From assembly GCF_000425565.1 (NCBI RefSeq), contig NZ_AUDR01000013.1, positions 124,001-188,000 on the forward strand: DNA of 64,000 bases. Reading direction: 5' to 3'. This document shows positions 1 through 10,327 of the stretch, piece by piece. The notes under the pieces are model-generated. The model saw nothing but the letters and a program-made list of their open reading frames with translations, had not been told where the DNA came from and searched no databases. The position numbers and the translations under genes were made by a program. Source of the stretch: Tepidiphilus margaritifer DSM 15129. GTDB taxonomy: Bacteria; Pseudomonadota; Gammaproteobacteria; Burkholderiales; Rhodocyclaceae. The first letter of the stretch is position 1, and every line of letters begins with the position of its first letter.

Positions 1-1082
1 CAGAGCTGCTCGACCGGTTCGTAGTCCATATCCAGTCCGGGACGGCCGAGGGCATCGCAGGCGCAGGCTTCGAGCAGGTGGAGGAAGCGTTCGGGGCGGC
101 GCAGGGCGTCGCAGCGCTCGAGCACGCGCACGCGGGTGGCGGGGCGAAGGCGCGGTCCGCGGTGGATGAGCCCGTGCTCGCGCGCGGTGAGTACGGCGAG
201 TTCCCGGCACTCGACGGGTGTGCGCAGCCGGGCGCAAATCGAGGGAACGAGGGCCGCGCCGCGGACTTCGTGGCCGTAGTGGTGCGGCCAGAGTTCCGGC
301 GGCGTGCGCCCTTTGCCGACGTCGTGCAGCAGCACGGCGAAGCGGGCGGGCAGCGAGAGCGTGCGTTCCGCGGCCACGCGCAAGGCGGCGAGCACGTGGA
401 TGCCTGTGTCGATCTCGGGGTGGTATTTCGGCGGCTGCGGCACGCCGAAGAGGGCATCGACTTCGGGCAGCAGGCGCGCGAGCGCCCCGCATTCCCGCAG
501 CACCTCGATCATGCGATCGGGACGCGCCTCCATGAGGCCGCGGGCGAGTTCCTGCCAGACCCGTTCGGGCACGAGGTGATCGACCTCGCCTTCCTCCACC
601 ATGCGCCGCATCAGCGCGAGCGTCTCGGGGGCCAGGGTGAATTCGGGCAAGCGGGCGCTGAAGCGCGCCACGCGCAGGATGCGCACCGGGTCTTCGGCAA
701 ACGCCGGGCTGACGTGGCGCAGCACCTTGCGGCGCAGATCCTCGAGTCCGCCGTAGGGGTCGATGAGGCGCCCCGTTTCGTCGCGGGCCATGGCGTTGAT
801 GGTGAGGTCGCGGCGCGCGAGGTCTTCTTCGAGGGTGACTTCGGGGCTGGTGTGGAAGGCGAAGCCGTGGTAGCCGCGCCCCGTCTTGCGCTCGGTGCGC
901 GCGAGCGCGTATTCCTCTTTCGTCTCGGGGTGCAGGAAGACGGGGAAATCCTTGCCCACGGGCAGGAAGCCGCGCTCGAGCATTTCCTGGGGGGTGGCGC
1001 CGACTACGACCCAGTCGCGGTCGCTCACGGGCCGGCCGAGGAGTTCGTCGCGTACGGCTCCGCCGACGCAGTAGATTTTCAT
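1..1082 (-). CDS. cca: CCA-adding enzyme (tRNA nucleotidyltransferase), 3' end outside window
   Basis: Adds or repairs the 3'-terminal CCA of tRNAs in the cytoplasm. Translating the minus strand from ATG at 1082 gives [18 protein letters not shown], the class II nucleotidyltransferase opening (GGxVRD), followed by the DRDWVV carboxylate pair and the [11 protein letters not shown] motif. Further on come HPEIDTGIH and LLHDVGKG, which mark the C-terminal HD phosphohydrolase domain of the long multifunctional bacterial form. About 360 codons are present and the C-terminus runs off the window. The ATG overlaps the TGA of the upstream epimerase gene (ATGA), so the two are probably co-translated. 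Recognition is firm; the missing end cannot be judged. Confidence 0.93.
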   Translation of the reverse strand, partial: MKIYCVGGAVRDELLGRPVSDRDWVVVGATPQEMLERGFLPVGKDFPVFLHPETKEEYALARTERKTGRGYHGFAFHTSPEVTLEEDLARRDLTINAMARDETGRLIDPYGGLEDLRRKVLRHVSPAFAEDPVRILRVARFSARLPEFTLAPETLALMRRMVEEGEVDHLVPERVWQELARGLMEARPDRMIEVLRECGALARLLPEVDALFGVPQPPKYHPEIDTGIHVLAALRVAAERTLSLPARFAVLLHDVGKGRTPPELWPHHYGHEVRGAALVPSICARLRTPVECRELAVLTAREHGLIHRGPRLRPATRVRVLERCDALRRPERFLHLLEACACDALGRPGLDMDYEPVEQL

Positions 1083-2050
1083 CCGTGTTGCATTCGCATG
1101 CGCCAGCGGACGTAGCGGCTGCGGAAGGTGTCGTTGGCGAGGTAAGCCGGCCCGATCGCTTCCATCGGCGTGGGTTCGAGTCCGAAGGGCAAGGGTTCGC
1201 CGTGGGCCACGCTGTCGATCGAGAGCGAGTCGAGCATGTCGCGCGTGAGCGGCGGGTTGGGCAGGAGGTGTTCGAGCAGCCACGCCTGCACGCGGGCGAG
1301 TCGCGGCGGGAGCGCCACCACGCGGCGCGGATGGCCGCTCGTGCGAGCGGCGTAGGCGACGATCTCGGCGAGCGTATAGACGGTGGGGCCGGCGAGCTCG
1401 TAGGTCTGCCCCACGGCCTTGGCGGTGGCGGCCGCGCGCAGGATGACCTCGACGACGTCGCCCACATAGACCGGCTGCAGCTTGGCCTGTGCCGCGCCGA
1501 TCGGCAGGATGGGGAAGAGTCGGGCGAGTGCGGCGAAGCGGTTGAGGAAGGAGTCGCCGGGGCCGAAGATGGCCGAGGGGCGCAGGATGGTCCAATCGAG
1601 CCCGTCACCGGCGGCGCGGATACGCGCTTCGCCGTCCGCCTTGGAGCGCAGGTATTGCGAAGGGGCGTCGGGCGCGGCGCCCAGGGCGCTCAGGTGGATG
1701 AGGCGGTGTACGTCCTGCGACTGGCAGGCTTCGGCGAGTTTTTGCGGCAGTTCGACGTGGGCGCGGGCAAACTCGGGGCCATAAGGACGTCCGGGGCGCG
1801 AGTGCAGGGTGCCGACGAGGTTGACCACCAGGCGCTTGCCGGCGCACAGGCGTTCGAGCGTTTTCGGGTCGTGCACGTCGGCTTCGATGATTTCGACCGT
1901 GGGTAGCAGCTTGAGGTCACGCGCATTCTGCAGGCGGCGCGTGGGCACGACGACGCGCCAGCCTTCGGTGACGAGCCGGTCGAGCAGGTGGCTGCCGACG
2001 AATCCGGTTCCGCCGAGGACGAGGGCGGTGCGTTCGGTCGCAGTGGTCAT
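1079..2050 (-). CDS. NAD(P)-dependent epimerase/dehydratase, complex I NDUFA9-like
   Basis: A short-chain dehydrogenase-fold protein of 323 residues. It begins [20 protein letters not shown], the Rossmann glycine motif GGTGFVG near residue 13, and continues with EADVHDP and NLVGTLHS, typical of the NDUFA9/atypical SDR group that binds NADP(H). The substrate is unknown; relatives are annotated as complex I-associated NAD(P)H-binding proteins. The start at 2050 was chosen because AGGAGA lies at good spacing before it; longer in-frame sequence upstream lies between it and the transglycosylase gene and is not family-like. It sits between the lytic transglycosylase gene and cca, overlapping the latter by the ATGA tetranucleotide. 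Confidence 0.82.
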   Translation of the reverse strand: MTTATERTALVLGGTGFVGSHLLDRLVTEGWRVVVPTRRLQNARDLKLLPTVEIIEADVHDPKTLERLCAGKRLVVNLVGTLHSRPGRPYGPEFARAHVELPQKLAEACQSQDVHRLIHLSALGAAPDAPSQYLRSKADGEARIRAAGDGLDWTILRPSAIFGPGDSFLNRFAALARLFPILPIGAAQAKLQPVYVGDVVEVILRAAATAKAVGQTYELAGPTVYTLAEIVAYAARTSGHPRRVVALPPRLARVQAWLLEHLLPNPPLTRDMLDSLSIDSVAHGEPLPFGLEPTPMEAIGPAYLANDTFRSRYVRWRMRMQHG

Positions 2051-2072
2051 GGTCGTTTCTCCTGGTCGAGCA

Positions 2073-4109
2073 TCATCCGTTGTCCAGCACCGGCGCGGGC
2101 GCGCCGGCGGCGTTGCCCAGTCCGGGCAGCGGAAGGAGGAAGTCGGTGATGTCCTTTCCTCTCCCCCCATTCAGGATAGCCGAATAGACGACGGTGTTGG
2201 CGAGCACTTTCTTGATGTAGTCGCGCGTCTCGTCGATCGGCAGGTTTTCGATGTAGATCTCGGTCTCGAGCGCCTGTTGCGGCCGCAGGCGTCCCATGCG
2301 GCCGGGGCCGGCATTGTAGGCGCCGGTGGCGAGCACGGGGTGGCCGTCGAGCTGTTCGGTGACCATGCGCATATAAGTGACGCCCAGCATCACGTTGGTG
2401 TCGGGGTCTCGCAGGCGGGCGACGTCGAAGCGCGGGATGCCGAGCTTGCCGGCGAGCCATTTGCCGGTGGCCGGCATGATCTGCATGAGACCGAGCGCGC
2501 CGCTGCTCGAGCGGGCGTCGGCGCGAAAGCGGCTTTCCTGACGCATCAGACCCCAGACCCACGCAGGGTCGATGTTCTGCGCGGCAGCGTAGCGTTCGAC
2601 GAGCTCGCGGTAGGCGAGGGGATAGCGGGCGACGAGGAATCCGTCGTCGTTGGATCCTTCGGCGAGCCGGATCGCCAGATCGAGATGGCCGGCATCCGAG
2701 AGCGCCAGCGCTGCGGCGCGCATCTGCGCGGCAGGGAGTTTGCGACTCCAGGCGTCGATCTCGCGGTTGGCTTCGGTGAGCCAGTTGCGCTCGGCTAGCG
2801 CCAGGATGCGCACCAGCACGGGGTGGCGTTCGATGGCGAGCACGTCGCGCTGCGACGGCGGCGGGGATTGGGGCGGCAGGCGCCAGGGATGGCCGAGCGC
2901 CCGGGCGGCGAGCATGGCGTAGTAGTCGTCGCCGCGCTCGAGCTTGCGGAAGACGGCTTCGGCGAGTTCGTCCTTGCCGAGCTGTTTGAGCGCGTAGCCT
3001 TGCCAGTAGCGCCATTCGTTGCGCTCGCGCTCACCCGGCGGCAGCGCCTCGATGCGTTGCCAGACCTTGACCCAGTCCTGGGCGGCGAGCGCCGCACGCA
3101 CGGCCCAGCGCGCCGGTTCGATCCAGAGCGGCGAGAGGGTGATTTCGTCGGCCCAGGCGTTGGCCTGCGGCAGGCGTTGCTTGGCGGCGTAGAGCACGAG
3201 CGACCAGCGGACGATGTCGCGCGCTTCGGGTTCGAGGCGATTGCCGAGGGCGGTGAGGCGTTCGTGGGCGGATTGGGGGTCTTCTTTTTCGAGCGCGATG
3301 AGGGCGGCGGCGAGCGCCGTGGGCGAGGCCGCGGGCTGGGCGAGGATCGCGGCGGGGGAGCGGGTGGCGAGTTCCACTTCGCGCCATTCGTCGTCGCTCA
3401 TGCCGGCGAGTTCGCGCCAGTCTTGTGCTGCGGCAAGGCCGCTCTGGGCCAGGGAGGCGTAGAGACGCTGACGCAGGGTTTGCCGGTCGAGCCGGCCCTG
3501 AAAGGCGGCCGTGGCGAAGAGCGGCAGGCATTCGGTGCCCGGACGGGGGGTGGAAACCAGCAGGCGCAGCACGTCGTTGGTGGGCACGCCGGATTGGGGT
3601 TGATCCTGGATCCAGGCGAGCGTGCCCCAGCATTGGGCTTCGCGGTCGGGCTTGGCGAGGGCGCGATAGTAGCGCAGCGCTTCGCTCCAGCGGCCGTCGC
3701 GCACGGCGGTGCGCAGCAGCTCGCGGCGCAGACGCTCGCCCAGGGCGTCGTCGCCGTGGCGCGAGAGGAAGGCGTCGATTTCTTGCGGCAACACCGTTTC
3801 GGTCGAACGGCCGAGGCGCTGGATGAGCGACCACAGGAGCACGTAGTCGCCCAACGGATGGTCGGCCACTTGCGGTAGCAGCATCTGCAGGGTGGCGAGG
3901 TCGCCGCGCGCATAGGCTTCGCGGGCACGGTCGAGTGCGTCGATGCTGCGCGCGGCGATGGGTTTGGGGGTGGGCTTGCCGGCCTTGGCTTGTACGGCCT
4001 TGGCATTGGGTTTCGCCCGGTGGGCATCGGCGGCAGACACGGAGGCCGCCGCCGGTAGCAGGGCGCAGGCGAGCAAGACGGTACGCAACAGGGAGAGCCG
4101 GAAGGGCAT
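2073..4109 (-). CDS. slt: Soluble lytic murein transglycosylase (Slt70 family)
   Basis: A periplasmic enzyme that cleaves the MurNAc-GlcNAc bond of peptidoglycan to give 1,6-anhydro products. The 678-residue protein starts MPFRLSLLRTVLLACALLPA, a clear Sec signal peptide ending near ASVSA. A long helical superhelix region follows (residues about 45-490). The SLT catalytic domain has the glutamate in WGLMRQESRF (about E525), then SGALGLMQIMPAT and ATGAYNAGPGR. Length and domain order match Slt70. The start at 4109 was preferred because the in-frame extension to 4160 would place 17 residues before the signal peptide. The gene is divergent from the folate cyclo-ligase gene. Confidence 0.92.
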   Translation of the reverse strand: MPFRLSLLRTVLLACALLPAAASVSAADAHRAKPNAKAVQAKAGKPTPKPIAARSIDALDRAREAYARGDLATLQMLLPQVADHPLGDYVLLWSLIQRLGRSTETVLPQEIDAFLSRHGDDALGERLRRELLRTAVRDGRWSEALRYYRALAKPDREAQCWGTLAWIQDQPQSGVPTNDVLRLLVSTPRPGTECLPLFATAAFQGRLDRQTLRQRLYASLAQSGLAAAQDWRELAGMSDDEWREVELATRSPAAILAQPAASPTALAAALIALEKEDPQSAHERLTALGNRLEPEARDIVRWSLVLYAAKQRLPQANAWADEITLSPLWIEPARWAVRAALAAQDWVKVWQRIEALPPGERERNEWRYWQGYALKQLGKDELAEAVFRKLERGDDYYAMLAARALGHPWRLPPQSPPPSQRDVLAIERHPVLVRILALAERNWLTEANREIDAWSRKLPAAQMRAAALALSDAGHLDLAIRLAEGSNDDGFLVARYPLAYRELVERYAAAQNIDPAWVWGLMRQESRFRADARSSSGALGLMQIMPATGKWLAGKLGIPRFDVARLRDPDTNVMLGVTYMRMVTEQLDGHPVLATGAYNAGPGRMGRLRPQQALETEIYIENLPIDETRDYIKKVLANTVVYSAILNGGRGKDITDFLLPLPGLGNAAGAPAPVLDNG

Positions 4110-4186
4110 GGCGGATCGGGTCGTTGGCGGAGAAGGTGCGTTTCGTTTATTGTAACCCATTGTGTATCGGGCATCGGAAGAGGGGA

Positions 4187-4771
4187 ATGGATCGGGGGCA
4201 GATGCGGCAGTGGGCCTTGGCGCGACGGGCGGCGATCGCGCCCGAAGTGCGCCGGCGATGGGACGAGGCGATCTGGCAAGGGGTGGAGGAGATCCTTGCG
4301 TCCTTGCCGGTGTCGGAGGGGATCGGCGGGTACTGGGCGGTGCGTTCGGAGCCGGATTTACTCACGCCGCTATCGGCCTGGGCAACACGGCACGGAATCG
4401 GCGTGGCCTTGCCGGTGGCCCTGCAAAAAGCGGCGCCGCTCATCTTTCGGCCGTGGAGGCCGGACTCGCCCATGACGCGCGACGTCTTCGGGTTGCCGGT
4501 ACCGGCGGGCGAGGAGACCCTGTGGCCGGCGGTGTTGCTGGTGCCGCTGGTGGCGTTCGATGCAGCGGGTTATCGCATCGGCTATGGCGGTGGGTTCTAC
4601 GACCGCACGCTTGCAGCGTATCGTGCGGCCGGGCGCCCCGTGACGGCGATCGGGGTGGGGTATGAATGCGCGCGCCTGCCCGACACCCGCCCCGAGGCGC
4701 ACGACCTGCCGATGGACTGGATCGTGACCGAGGAGGGAAGGTTTCAGCCGGCGGAGAGAAAGAGGGTGTAG
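4187..4771 (+). CDS. 5-formyltetrahydrofolate cyclo-ligase
   Basis: ATP-dependent conversion of 5-formyl-THF to 5,10-methenyl-THF, a folate salvage step. The 194-residue product carries the family signature in AAGYRIGYGGGFYDRTLA and the adjacent LLVPLVAFD, plus AIGVGYECARLPD near the C-terminus. The ATG at 4187 follows GAGGGGA at usable distance; upstream in-frame sequence is not conserved-looking. In many proteobacteria this gene (ygfA) lies just after the 6S RNA gene, but only 77 bases separate it from slt here, too few for 6S RNA. Its 3' end overlaps the convergent ilvA gene by 28 bp. Confidence 0.9.
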   Translation: MDRGQMRQWALARRAAIAPEVRRRWDEAIWQGVEEILASLPVSEGIGGYWAVRSEPDLLTPLSAWATRHGIGVALPVALQKAAPLIFRPWRPDSPMTRDVFGLPVPAGEETLWPAVLLVPLVAFDAAGYRIGYGGGFYDRTLAAYRAAGRPVTAIGVGYECARLPDTRPEAHDLPMDWIVTEEGRFQPAERKRV

Positions 4772-6276
4772 GCGGGGTTGTTCGTTTCCTCGACGTATTC
4801 GTAGCCGAGCTTGGTGAGGAATTGGGCGAATTCCTCGTTTTCTTCGGGCGGAACCTGCATGCCGACGAGCACACGTCCGAAGTCGGCGCCGTGGTTGCGG
4901 TAGTGGAAGAGGCTGATGTTCCAGTCCGAGCGCAACTGGCCGAGGAAGTTGGCGAGCGCCCCGGGGCGTTCGGGGAAGATGAAGCGAAAGAGCCGTTCGT
5001 TGCACACGTTGGGCGCACGCCCGCCGACCATGTAGCGGACGTGGGATTTGGCGAGTTCGTCGTCGGTGAGATCGATCGCCGGTAGCCCTTCCGCCTGCAG
5101 TTGGGCGATGAGTTTCTCGACTTCGCTGCGGTCGTGGATGCCGACACCGACGAAGATGTGCGCTTCCTCGGGATCGGCGTAGCGGTAGTTGAATTCGGTG
5201 ACGTTGCGCTTGCCCAGCAGCGCGATGAATCGGCGAAACGCGCCGGGGCGCTCGGGAATGGTAACGGCGAGCACGGCTTCGCGCCGCTCGCCGAGCTCGG
5301 CGCGCTCGGCGACGAAGCGCAGGCGCTCGAAGTTCATGTTGGCGCCGGAGGCGATGGCGACCAGCGTCTTGTCCTTGAGCCCCATTTTCTGGGCGTAGGC
5401 CTTGAGACCGGCGAGTGCCTGGGCCCCGGCCGGCTCCAGAATGGTGCGGGTGTCTTCGAAGACATCCTTGATGGCGGCGCAGATCTCGTCGTTGCTCACC
5501 ACGATCATGTCGTCGACGTGGCGCTGGCACAGGCGGAAGGTCTCGTCGCCCACGCGTTTGACGGCGGTGCCGTCGGCGAAGAGCCCGACTTGTTCGAGTT
5601 CGACCGGTTCGCCCCGGGCGAGCGACCGGGTCATGGCGTCCGAGCCTTCGGCTTCGACGCCGATGACGCGGATGTCGGGGCGCAGGCGCTTGAGATAGAC
5701 GGCGATGCCGGCGATCAGCCCTCCGCCGCCCACGGCGCAGAAGACGGCGTCGATCGGCTTGGGATGCTGACGCAGGATCTCCATGGCGATGGTGCCCTGC
5801 CCGGCGATGACGTCGGGATCGTCGAAGGGATGGATGAAGACGAGCCCTTCCTCTTCTTCGAGGGTGCGGGCATAGGCGTAGGCATCCGAGAAGGATTCGC
5901 CATAGAGCACGACTTCGGCGCCACGGCTGCGCACGGCCTCGATCTTGATGAGCGGCGTGGTGGTGGGCATGACGATGACGGCGCGCGTACCGAGTTTCTT
6001 GGCGGCGAGCGCCACGCCTTGGGCGTGGTTGCCGGCCGAGGCGCAGATGACGCCGCGCGCGAGCGCTTCCGGCGGGAGCTTGGCGATCTTGTTGTAGGCG
6101 CCGCGCAGCTTGAAACTGAAGACGGGTTGCAGATCCTCGCGTTTGATGAGGACGCGGTTGCCGAGGCGTCGCGAGAGGACGGGCGCGGGGTCGAGCGGGG
6201 TTTCGACGGCGACGTCGTAGACTTGGGCGGTTAGGATGCGTTCGAGGTAATCGCAGGAAGAGTCAGAGGTTTCCAT
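4744..6276 (-). CDS. ilvA: Threonine ammonia-lyase, biosynthetic
   Basis: A PLP enzyme that deaminates threonine to 2-oxobutanoate, the first committed step of isoleucine synthesis. The 510-residue protein has the PLP lysine in [14 protein letters not shown] (K56), the phosphate-binding [11 protein letters not shown] loop, and two C-terminal ACT-like regulatory repeats ([18 protein letters not shown] and [17 protein letters not shown]), so isoleucine inhibition and valine activation are expected. The ATG at 6276 lies inside the end of hprK (14 bp overlap), suggesting it is the last gene of the rpoN-hpf-ptsN-hprK run. Length matches the biosynthetic rather than the short catabolic form. Confidence 0.95.
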   Translation of the reverse strand: METSDSSCDYLERILTAQVYDVAVETPLDPAPVLSRRLGNRVLIKREDLQPVFSFKLRGAYNKIAKLPPEALARGVICASAGNHAQGVALAAKKLGTRAVIVMPTTTPLIKIEAVRSRGAEVVLYGESFSDAYAYARTLEEEEGLVFIHPFDDPDVIAGQGTIAMEILRQHPKPIDAVFCAVGGGGLIAGIAVYLKRLRPDIRVIGVEAEGSDAMTRSLARGEPVELEQVGLFADGTAVKRVGDETFRLCQRHVDDMIVVSNDEICAAIKDVFEDTRTILEPAGAQALAGLKAYAQKMGLKDKTLVAIASGANMNFERLRFVAERAELGERREAVLAVTIPERPGAFRRFIALLGKRNVTEFNYRYADPEEAHIFVGVGIHDRSEVEKLIAQLQAEGLPAIDLTDDELAKSHVRYMVGGRAPNVCNERLFRFIFPERPGALANFLGQLRSDWNISLFHYRNHGADFGRVLVGMQVPPEENEEFAQFLTKLGYEYVEETNNPAYTLFLSAG

Positions 6277-7225
6277 GAGAGTCGGCTTCGGTTGAGCTCT
6301 GCTGGGCCAGCAGCGCATTGTGACGGTCGATGAAGTCGCGGGTGGAGTCGATGCCGCGCAGCCGCAGGATGGTGGCACGCACGGCGGCTTCGAGCAGCAC
6401 GGCGAGATTGCGCCCGGCGGCCACCGGCAGCGTGGCCTTGGGGATGGGCACGCCGAGGATTTCTTCGGTGACCTGCTCCATCTCCAGGCGCGGCGGCGGC
6501 GGTTCGCCCGGCAGTAGCCGGCGCAAGTGGACGATGAGGCGAAGCCGCATGCGCCGGCGCAGGGCGGTTTCGCCGAAAATGGTGCGGATGTCGAGCAGAC
6601 CTAGACCCCGCACTTCGAGGTAATTCTGCAGCAGCGGAGGACAGCGGCCTTCGAGCACGGTGGGGGTGAGGCGGGCGAATTCGACCATGTCGTCGGCCAC
6701 CAGCCCGTGGCCACGGGAGATGAGTTCGAGCGCGAGCTCGGATTTCCCCGTGCCGGGATCCCCGGTGATGAAGACGCCGAGGCCGAGTACGTCCATGAGC
6801 ACGCCGTGGCGCGTCTCGCGCTCGGCGAGCACGCGCGAGAGGTGGTGGCGCAGGCGGTCGATGACTTCGGCCGAAGGGCGGTCGGTGGTGAAGAGCGCTA
6901 CATCGTGCGCGCGGCACAGGGCTTCGAGGATGGGCGGGGGCGTGCAGCCGTCGGCGACGATGAGGGCCGGGGGTTTGGCGGCGAAGATTTCACCCAGGTG
7001 ATGGGCGATGCGCTTTTGCCCCAGACGGCGGGCCCAGGCCATTTCGGCGGCGCCGACGATCTGCACCCGCCCGGGGTGGATGAGATTGAGGTGACCGACG
7101 AGGTCGGCCGGCCAAAGGCGCTCGTCGAGCACGGCGAGCTTGCGCTCGAGCGAACCGGTGACGTGCTCGAGGTGGAGTTCGGGTGCGATCGCCTCGATGA
7201 CGGCGCGCAGCGTGGTTTCTCTCAT
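6263..7225 (-). CDS. hprK: HPr kinase/phosphorylase
   Basis: A bifunctional enzyme that phosphorylates and dephosphorylates the regulatory serine of HPr; in proteobacteria it acts within the nitrogen PTS or a regulatory PTS. The 320-residue protein has the catalytic histidine in [11 protein letters not shown] (H140), the P-loop GDPGTGKS (residues 155-162), and the C-terminal signature [15 protein letters not shown]. It follows ptsN by 10 bp on the same strand, an arrangement common in betaproteobacteria. The start at 7225 gives the standard family length. Confidence 0.95.
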   Translation of the reverse strand: MRETTLRAVIEAIAPELHLEHVTGSLERKLAVLDERLWPADLVGHLNLIHPGRVQIVGAAEMAWARRLGQKRIAHHLGEIFAAKPPALIVADGCTPPPILEALCRAHDVALFTTDRPSAEVIDRLRHHLSRVLAERETRHGVLMDVLGLGVFITGDPGTGKSELALELISRGHGLVADDMVEFARLTPTVLEGRCPPLLQNYLEVRGLGLLDIRTIFGETALRRRMRLRLIVHLRRLLPGEPPPPRLEMEQVTEEILGVPIPKATLPVAAGRNLAVLLEAAVRATILRLRGIDSTRDFIDRHNALLAQQSSTEADSHGNL

Positions 7226-7235
7226 CTCGCGGGGG

Positions 7236-7688
7236 TCAGCCGTCGGTGCCGGTGAGCAGCCCCAAGGCGGATTCCGGGTCGGAAACGGTCGTGAGTGCCT
7301 GGCGCACGGCCGGATCGCTGAAGCGCTCGGCGAGTTCGGAGAGGATCTGCAGGTGTTCTTCGGTGGCCTGTTCGGGTACGAGGAGCACGAACACGAGCCG
7401 CACGGGGCGGCCGTCGCAGGCATCGAAGGGGACGGGTTCGGCCAGCCGCACGAAGGCGCCTCGGGGAGAGGCCAGACCCTTGAGGCGGCCGTGGGGGATG
7501 GCTACGCCCTCGCCGATGCCGGTCGAGCCCAGCTGCTCACGCTCGGCGAGCGCCGCCTGTACCTTGACCGGGTCGAGCCCGTCGCGCGCGAAGAGCCGGG
7601 CTGCGGCCGCCAGGGCCTGATGCTTGTCGGGAGCAGGGAGGTCGAGGGCGATGTGCTCGACGTCGAGGAGATTGGCGATATGGTTCAT
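7236..7688 (-). CDS. ptsN: PTS IIA-like nitrogen regulatory protein PtsN
   Basis: EIIA(Ntr), the terminal phosphoacceptor of the nitrogen phosphotransferase system, linked to potassium, stress and nitrogen control. The 150-residue PTS_EIIA type-2 domain shows the phosphorylated histidine in GVAIPHGRL (H66), preceded by [15 protein letters not shown]. It lies between hpf and hprK in the classical rpoN-hpf-ptsN cluster. The ATG at 7688 gives the normal family length; nothing upstream in frame resembles PtsN. Confidence 0.94.
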   Translation of the reverse strand: MNHIANLLDVEHIALDLPAPDKHQALAAAARLFARDGLDPVKVQAALAEREQLGSTGIGEGVAIPHGRLKGLASPRGAFVRLAEPVPFDACDGRPVRLVFVLLVPEQATEEHLQILSELAERFSDPAVRQALTTVSDPESALGLLTGTDG

Positions 7689-7737
7689 GGCCGGGTCGAT
7701 GGCGCCGGGGCGGCGCGCAGGCCGCCCCGCGGGGCGC

Positions 7738-8061
7738 TCACTCGCCTTGGGCGGCCGGAGTGGCCGGCTGGTGATAGTCGGTGACGATTTCCTTGTGTTT
7801 GCGCACCTGACGGTCGAGCTTGTCGACCATGAAGTCGATCGCGGCGTAGAGGTCGGCCGGATCGGTGGCTTCGGCGAAGAAGTCCTTGCCCTTGACGTGT
7901 ACGGTGACTTCGGCCTTGTGGGTGTTGCGCTCGACGCGCAGGATGACCTGCGCCGAGGTGGCATGGTCGAAGTGCCGCAGCACGCGCCCCACTTTTTCTT
8001 CGACATAGCTTTGCAGGGCGGGGGTGACTTCGACGTGATGGCCGGTGATGTTGAGGTTCAT
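7738..8061 (-). CDS. hpf: Ribosome hibernation promoting factor, short form
   Basis: Binds the 30S decoding region in stationary phase and promotes 100S ribosome dimers (short HPF/YhbH type). The 107 residues begin MNLNITGHHVEVTPALQSYV and contain KAEVTVHVKGKDFFAEA and DLYAAIDFMVDKLDRQVRKH, hallmarks of the S30AE domain. There is no long C-terminal dimerisation domain. It is directly downstream of rpoN. Confidence 0.94.
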   Translation of the reverse strand: MNLNITGHHVEVTPALQSYVEEKVGRVLRHFDHATSAQVILRVERNTHKAEVTVHVKGKDFFAEATDPADLYAAIDFMVDKLDRQVRKHKEIVTDYHQPATPAAQGE

Positions 8062-8082
8062 CGCACACTCCTGTGGTGGTGA

Positions 8083-9588
8083 TTACAAGACTTTGCGCCG
8101 GCTCGCCGGCGGGATTTGCAGTTGCTCACGGTATTTTGCCACGGTTCGCCGGGCAATGGGGATGCCATCGGCCGCGAGGAGCTCGGCGAGACGGACATCG
8201 GACAGCGGTTTCTTGCGATCTTCGCGCTCGATCAGCTCGCGCAGCTTGGCCCGGATTGCGGTGGCCGAGGCGATTTCGCCGTCTTCTCCGACGATGCCGC
8301 TGCCGAAGAAATGGCGGAATTCGAAGACGCCGCGCGGGCATTGGAGGTATTTGCCCTGCGTGACGCGGGAGACGGTGGATTCGTGCAGGTTGAGCGCTTC
8401 GGCGAGCGTGCGCAGCGTGAGCGGCTTCATGGCGGCTTCGCCGTGTTCGAAGAAATCTTGCTGGCGCTCGACGATCTCCTGGGCGACGCGCAGGATGGTG
8501 CGGCCGCGCTGTTCGAGCTGGCGGATGAGGTTTTTCGCTTCGGCGAGTCGCTCGCGCAGGGCTTCGGTGCCGTGGCGTCGCTCGCCGAGGATCTGGGCGT
8601 AGCGTTGGTTGAGAGTGAGCCGGGGGGCGACGGCCGGGTTGAGCTCAGCTTGCCAGCGGCCGTCGCGCCGTCGCACGATGACGTCGGGGATGACGTAGGG
8701 GGGTGGTTCGCCGCCGAGGCGGCTGCCCGGGTGGGGGTCGAGCGTAGCGATGAGGGCGAGCGCCTCGCGCAGCAAGGCGTCGTCGCAGGCGTATTGGCGC
8801 TTGAGGGCGGCGTAGTCTTTGCGGGCGAGCGGTTCGAGCGCTTCGCTCACCAGCCGTTCGGCCAGGCGCCGCGCCGGCGTGTCGGGGCGTTCGCGCAGTT
8901 GCAGCCGCAGGCATTCGCCGAGGTCGCGCGCACCGACTCCGGGGGGATCGAAACTTTGGATGAGCTTGAGGGCGATCTCGAGGTCTTCACGGCCGACTTC
9001 GAGTTCGGGCGGGATGGTGGCGAGCAGCTCGTCGAGAGCTTGATGCAGGTAACCGTCGTCGTCGAGGGCTTCGATCATGAAGGCGACGAGGGCCCGGTCG
9101 CGTTCGGCGAGCGGCGTGAGCGCGGCCTGTTCGTGCAGGTAGTGGTGCAGATCGGTGGCGGCGGCGTGCCACTCGGTGAAATCGGGCGCCTCCTCGTCGT
9201 CGCGGGCGGGGCGGGCATCCTGCCACAGGAGCTCGTCGTCGAAGGATTCGGCGTCGTGGGTGTCCGAGTGCTCTTCGGGCGTGGTTTGGGGGGCGTCGTC
9301 GGCATCGCTGTGCGCTTCGCCGGGCAAGTCCGCGCTCGGACGCTCGAGGAGTTGCGCCTGCCAGTCGTCGGCCTCGTCGCCCGAGTCGGCTGCGACGGCA
9401 AGCGTTTCTTCGGGGGATTCTTCGTCGGCCTCGGTCACTTCGAGGAGGGGATTGGCCTGAAGGGCTTCTTCGATGGTCTGCCGCAGTTCGACGGCCGACA
9501 AGGTCAGGAGCTTGAGCGCCTGCGCCATCTGCGGCGAGAGGGCGAGCGTGGTGCTGGTACGAAGGTGCAGGCGGGGCTCGAGGCTCAT
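8083..9588 (-). CDS. rpoN: RNA polymerase sigma-54 factor
   Basis: Alternative sigma factor for nitrogen, motility and stress promoters of the -24/-12 type, requiring bacterial enhancer-binding activators. The 501-residue protein has the glutamine-rich N-terminal region I (LSPQMAQALKLLTLSAVELR), an acidic linker (residues about 50-135), the core-binding domain, and the C-terminal RpoN box ARRTVAKYRE just before the end (LQIPPASRRKVL). It starts 2 bp after lptB, so it is co-transcribed with it. Confidence 0.96.
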   Translation of the reverse strand: MSLEPRLHLRTSTTLALSPQMAQALKLLTLSAVELRQTIEEALQANPLLEVTEADEESPEETLAVAADSGDEADDWQAQLLERPSADLPGEAHSDADDAPQTTPEEHSDTHDAESFDDELLWQDARPARDDEEAPDFTEWHAAATDLHHYLHEQAALTPLAERDRALVAFMIEALDDDGYLHQALDELLATIPPELEVGREDLEIALKLIQSFDPPGVGARDLGECLRLQLRERPDTPARRLAERLVSEALEPLARKDYAALKRQYACDDALLREALALIATLDPHPGSRLGGEPPPYVIPDVIVRRRDGRWQAELNPAVAPRLTLNQRYAQILGERRHGTEALRERLAEAKNLIRQLEQRGRTILRVAQEIVERQQDFFEHGEAAMKPLTLRTLAEALNLHESTVSRVTQGKYLQCPRGVFEFRHFFGSGIVGEDGEIASATAIRAKLRELIEREDRKKPLSDVRLAELLAADGIPIARRTVAKYREQLQIPPASRRKVL

Positions 9589-9590
9589 GG

Positions 9591-10313
9591 CTACAGGCGG
9601 AAGTGTTCGCCGAGGTAGACGCGGCGCACGTGCGGATCGTCGATGATCTCCTCGGGGCGGCCCGAGGCGATGACCCGGCCATCGGCAAGGATGGAGGCGC
9701 GGTTGCAGATGCCGAGCGTTTCACGCACGTTGTGGTCGGTGATGAGCACGCTGATGCCGCGCTCTTGCAGGAACCGCACGATGCGCTGGATCTCGATCAC
9801 GGCGATGGGATCGACGCCGGCGAAGGGCTCGTCGAGCAGGATGATCTTTGGGTCGGTGGCGAGTGCCCGGGCGATTTCGAGGCGGCGCCGTTCGCCGCCG
9901 GAGAGCGACACCGAGGGCTGATCGGCCAGATGCGCGATGCCGAGTTCGGCGAGCAGTTCGTCTTCTTTCTGCCGAATCTCCTCTTTGGGCAGCCCCCGCA
10001 GTTCGAGTACGGCACGCACGTTTTCCCGCACCGACAGGCGGCGGAAGATGCTCGCTTCCTGCGGCAGGTAAGAGAGGCCATGCCGGGCGCGACGGTGGAT
10101 GGGATCGTGGGTGACGTCCTGACCGTCGAGTTCGATCTTGCCCTCGTCGGCGCGCACGAGCCCGACGATCATGTAGAAACAGGTGGTCTTGCCGGCACCG
10201 TTGGGGCCGAGCAGCCCCACGATCTCGCCGGCTTCGACGGTGAGATCGACCGAGGCGACGACGGTGCGTTTGCCGTAGGTTTTGCGCAGGCGTTCGACGT
10301 GCAGCAGCGACAT
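9591..10313 (-). CDS. lptB: LPS export ABC transporter ATP-binding protein
   Basis: The ATPase of the LptBFG complex that extracts lipopolysaccharide from the inner membrane. The 240-residue protein has Walker [10 protein letters not shown] (about residues 36-44), the Q-loop, signature [17 protein letters not shown] and Walker [13 protein letters not shown]. The [18 protein letters not shown] and [18 protein letters not shown] stretches are characteristic of LptB rather than of general ABC ATPases. Usually lptC and lptA precede it; here recX lies 14 bp upstream instead, so lptCA must be elsewhere. Confidence 0.94.
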   Translation of the reverse strand: MSLLHVERLRKTYGKRTVVASVDLTVEAGEIVGLLGPNGAGKTTCFYMIVGLVRADEGKIELDGQDVTHDPIHRRARHGLSYLPQEASIFRRLSVRENVRAVLELRGLPKEEIRQKEDELLAELGIAHLADQPSVSLSGGERRRLEIARALATDPKIILLDEPFAGVDPIAVIEIQRIVRFLQERGISVLITDHNVRETLGICNRASILADGRVIASGRPEEIIDDPHVRRVYLGEHFRL

Positions 10314-10327
10314 GGGGGACTCAGGGT

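Noticed and set aside
4110-4186. Possible 6S RNA gene before the folate cyclo-ligase gene
   Set aside because: The gap is only 77 bases, far shorter than 6S RNA (about 180 nt).
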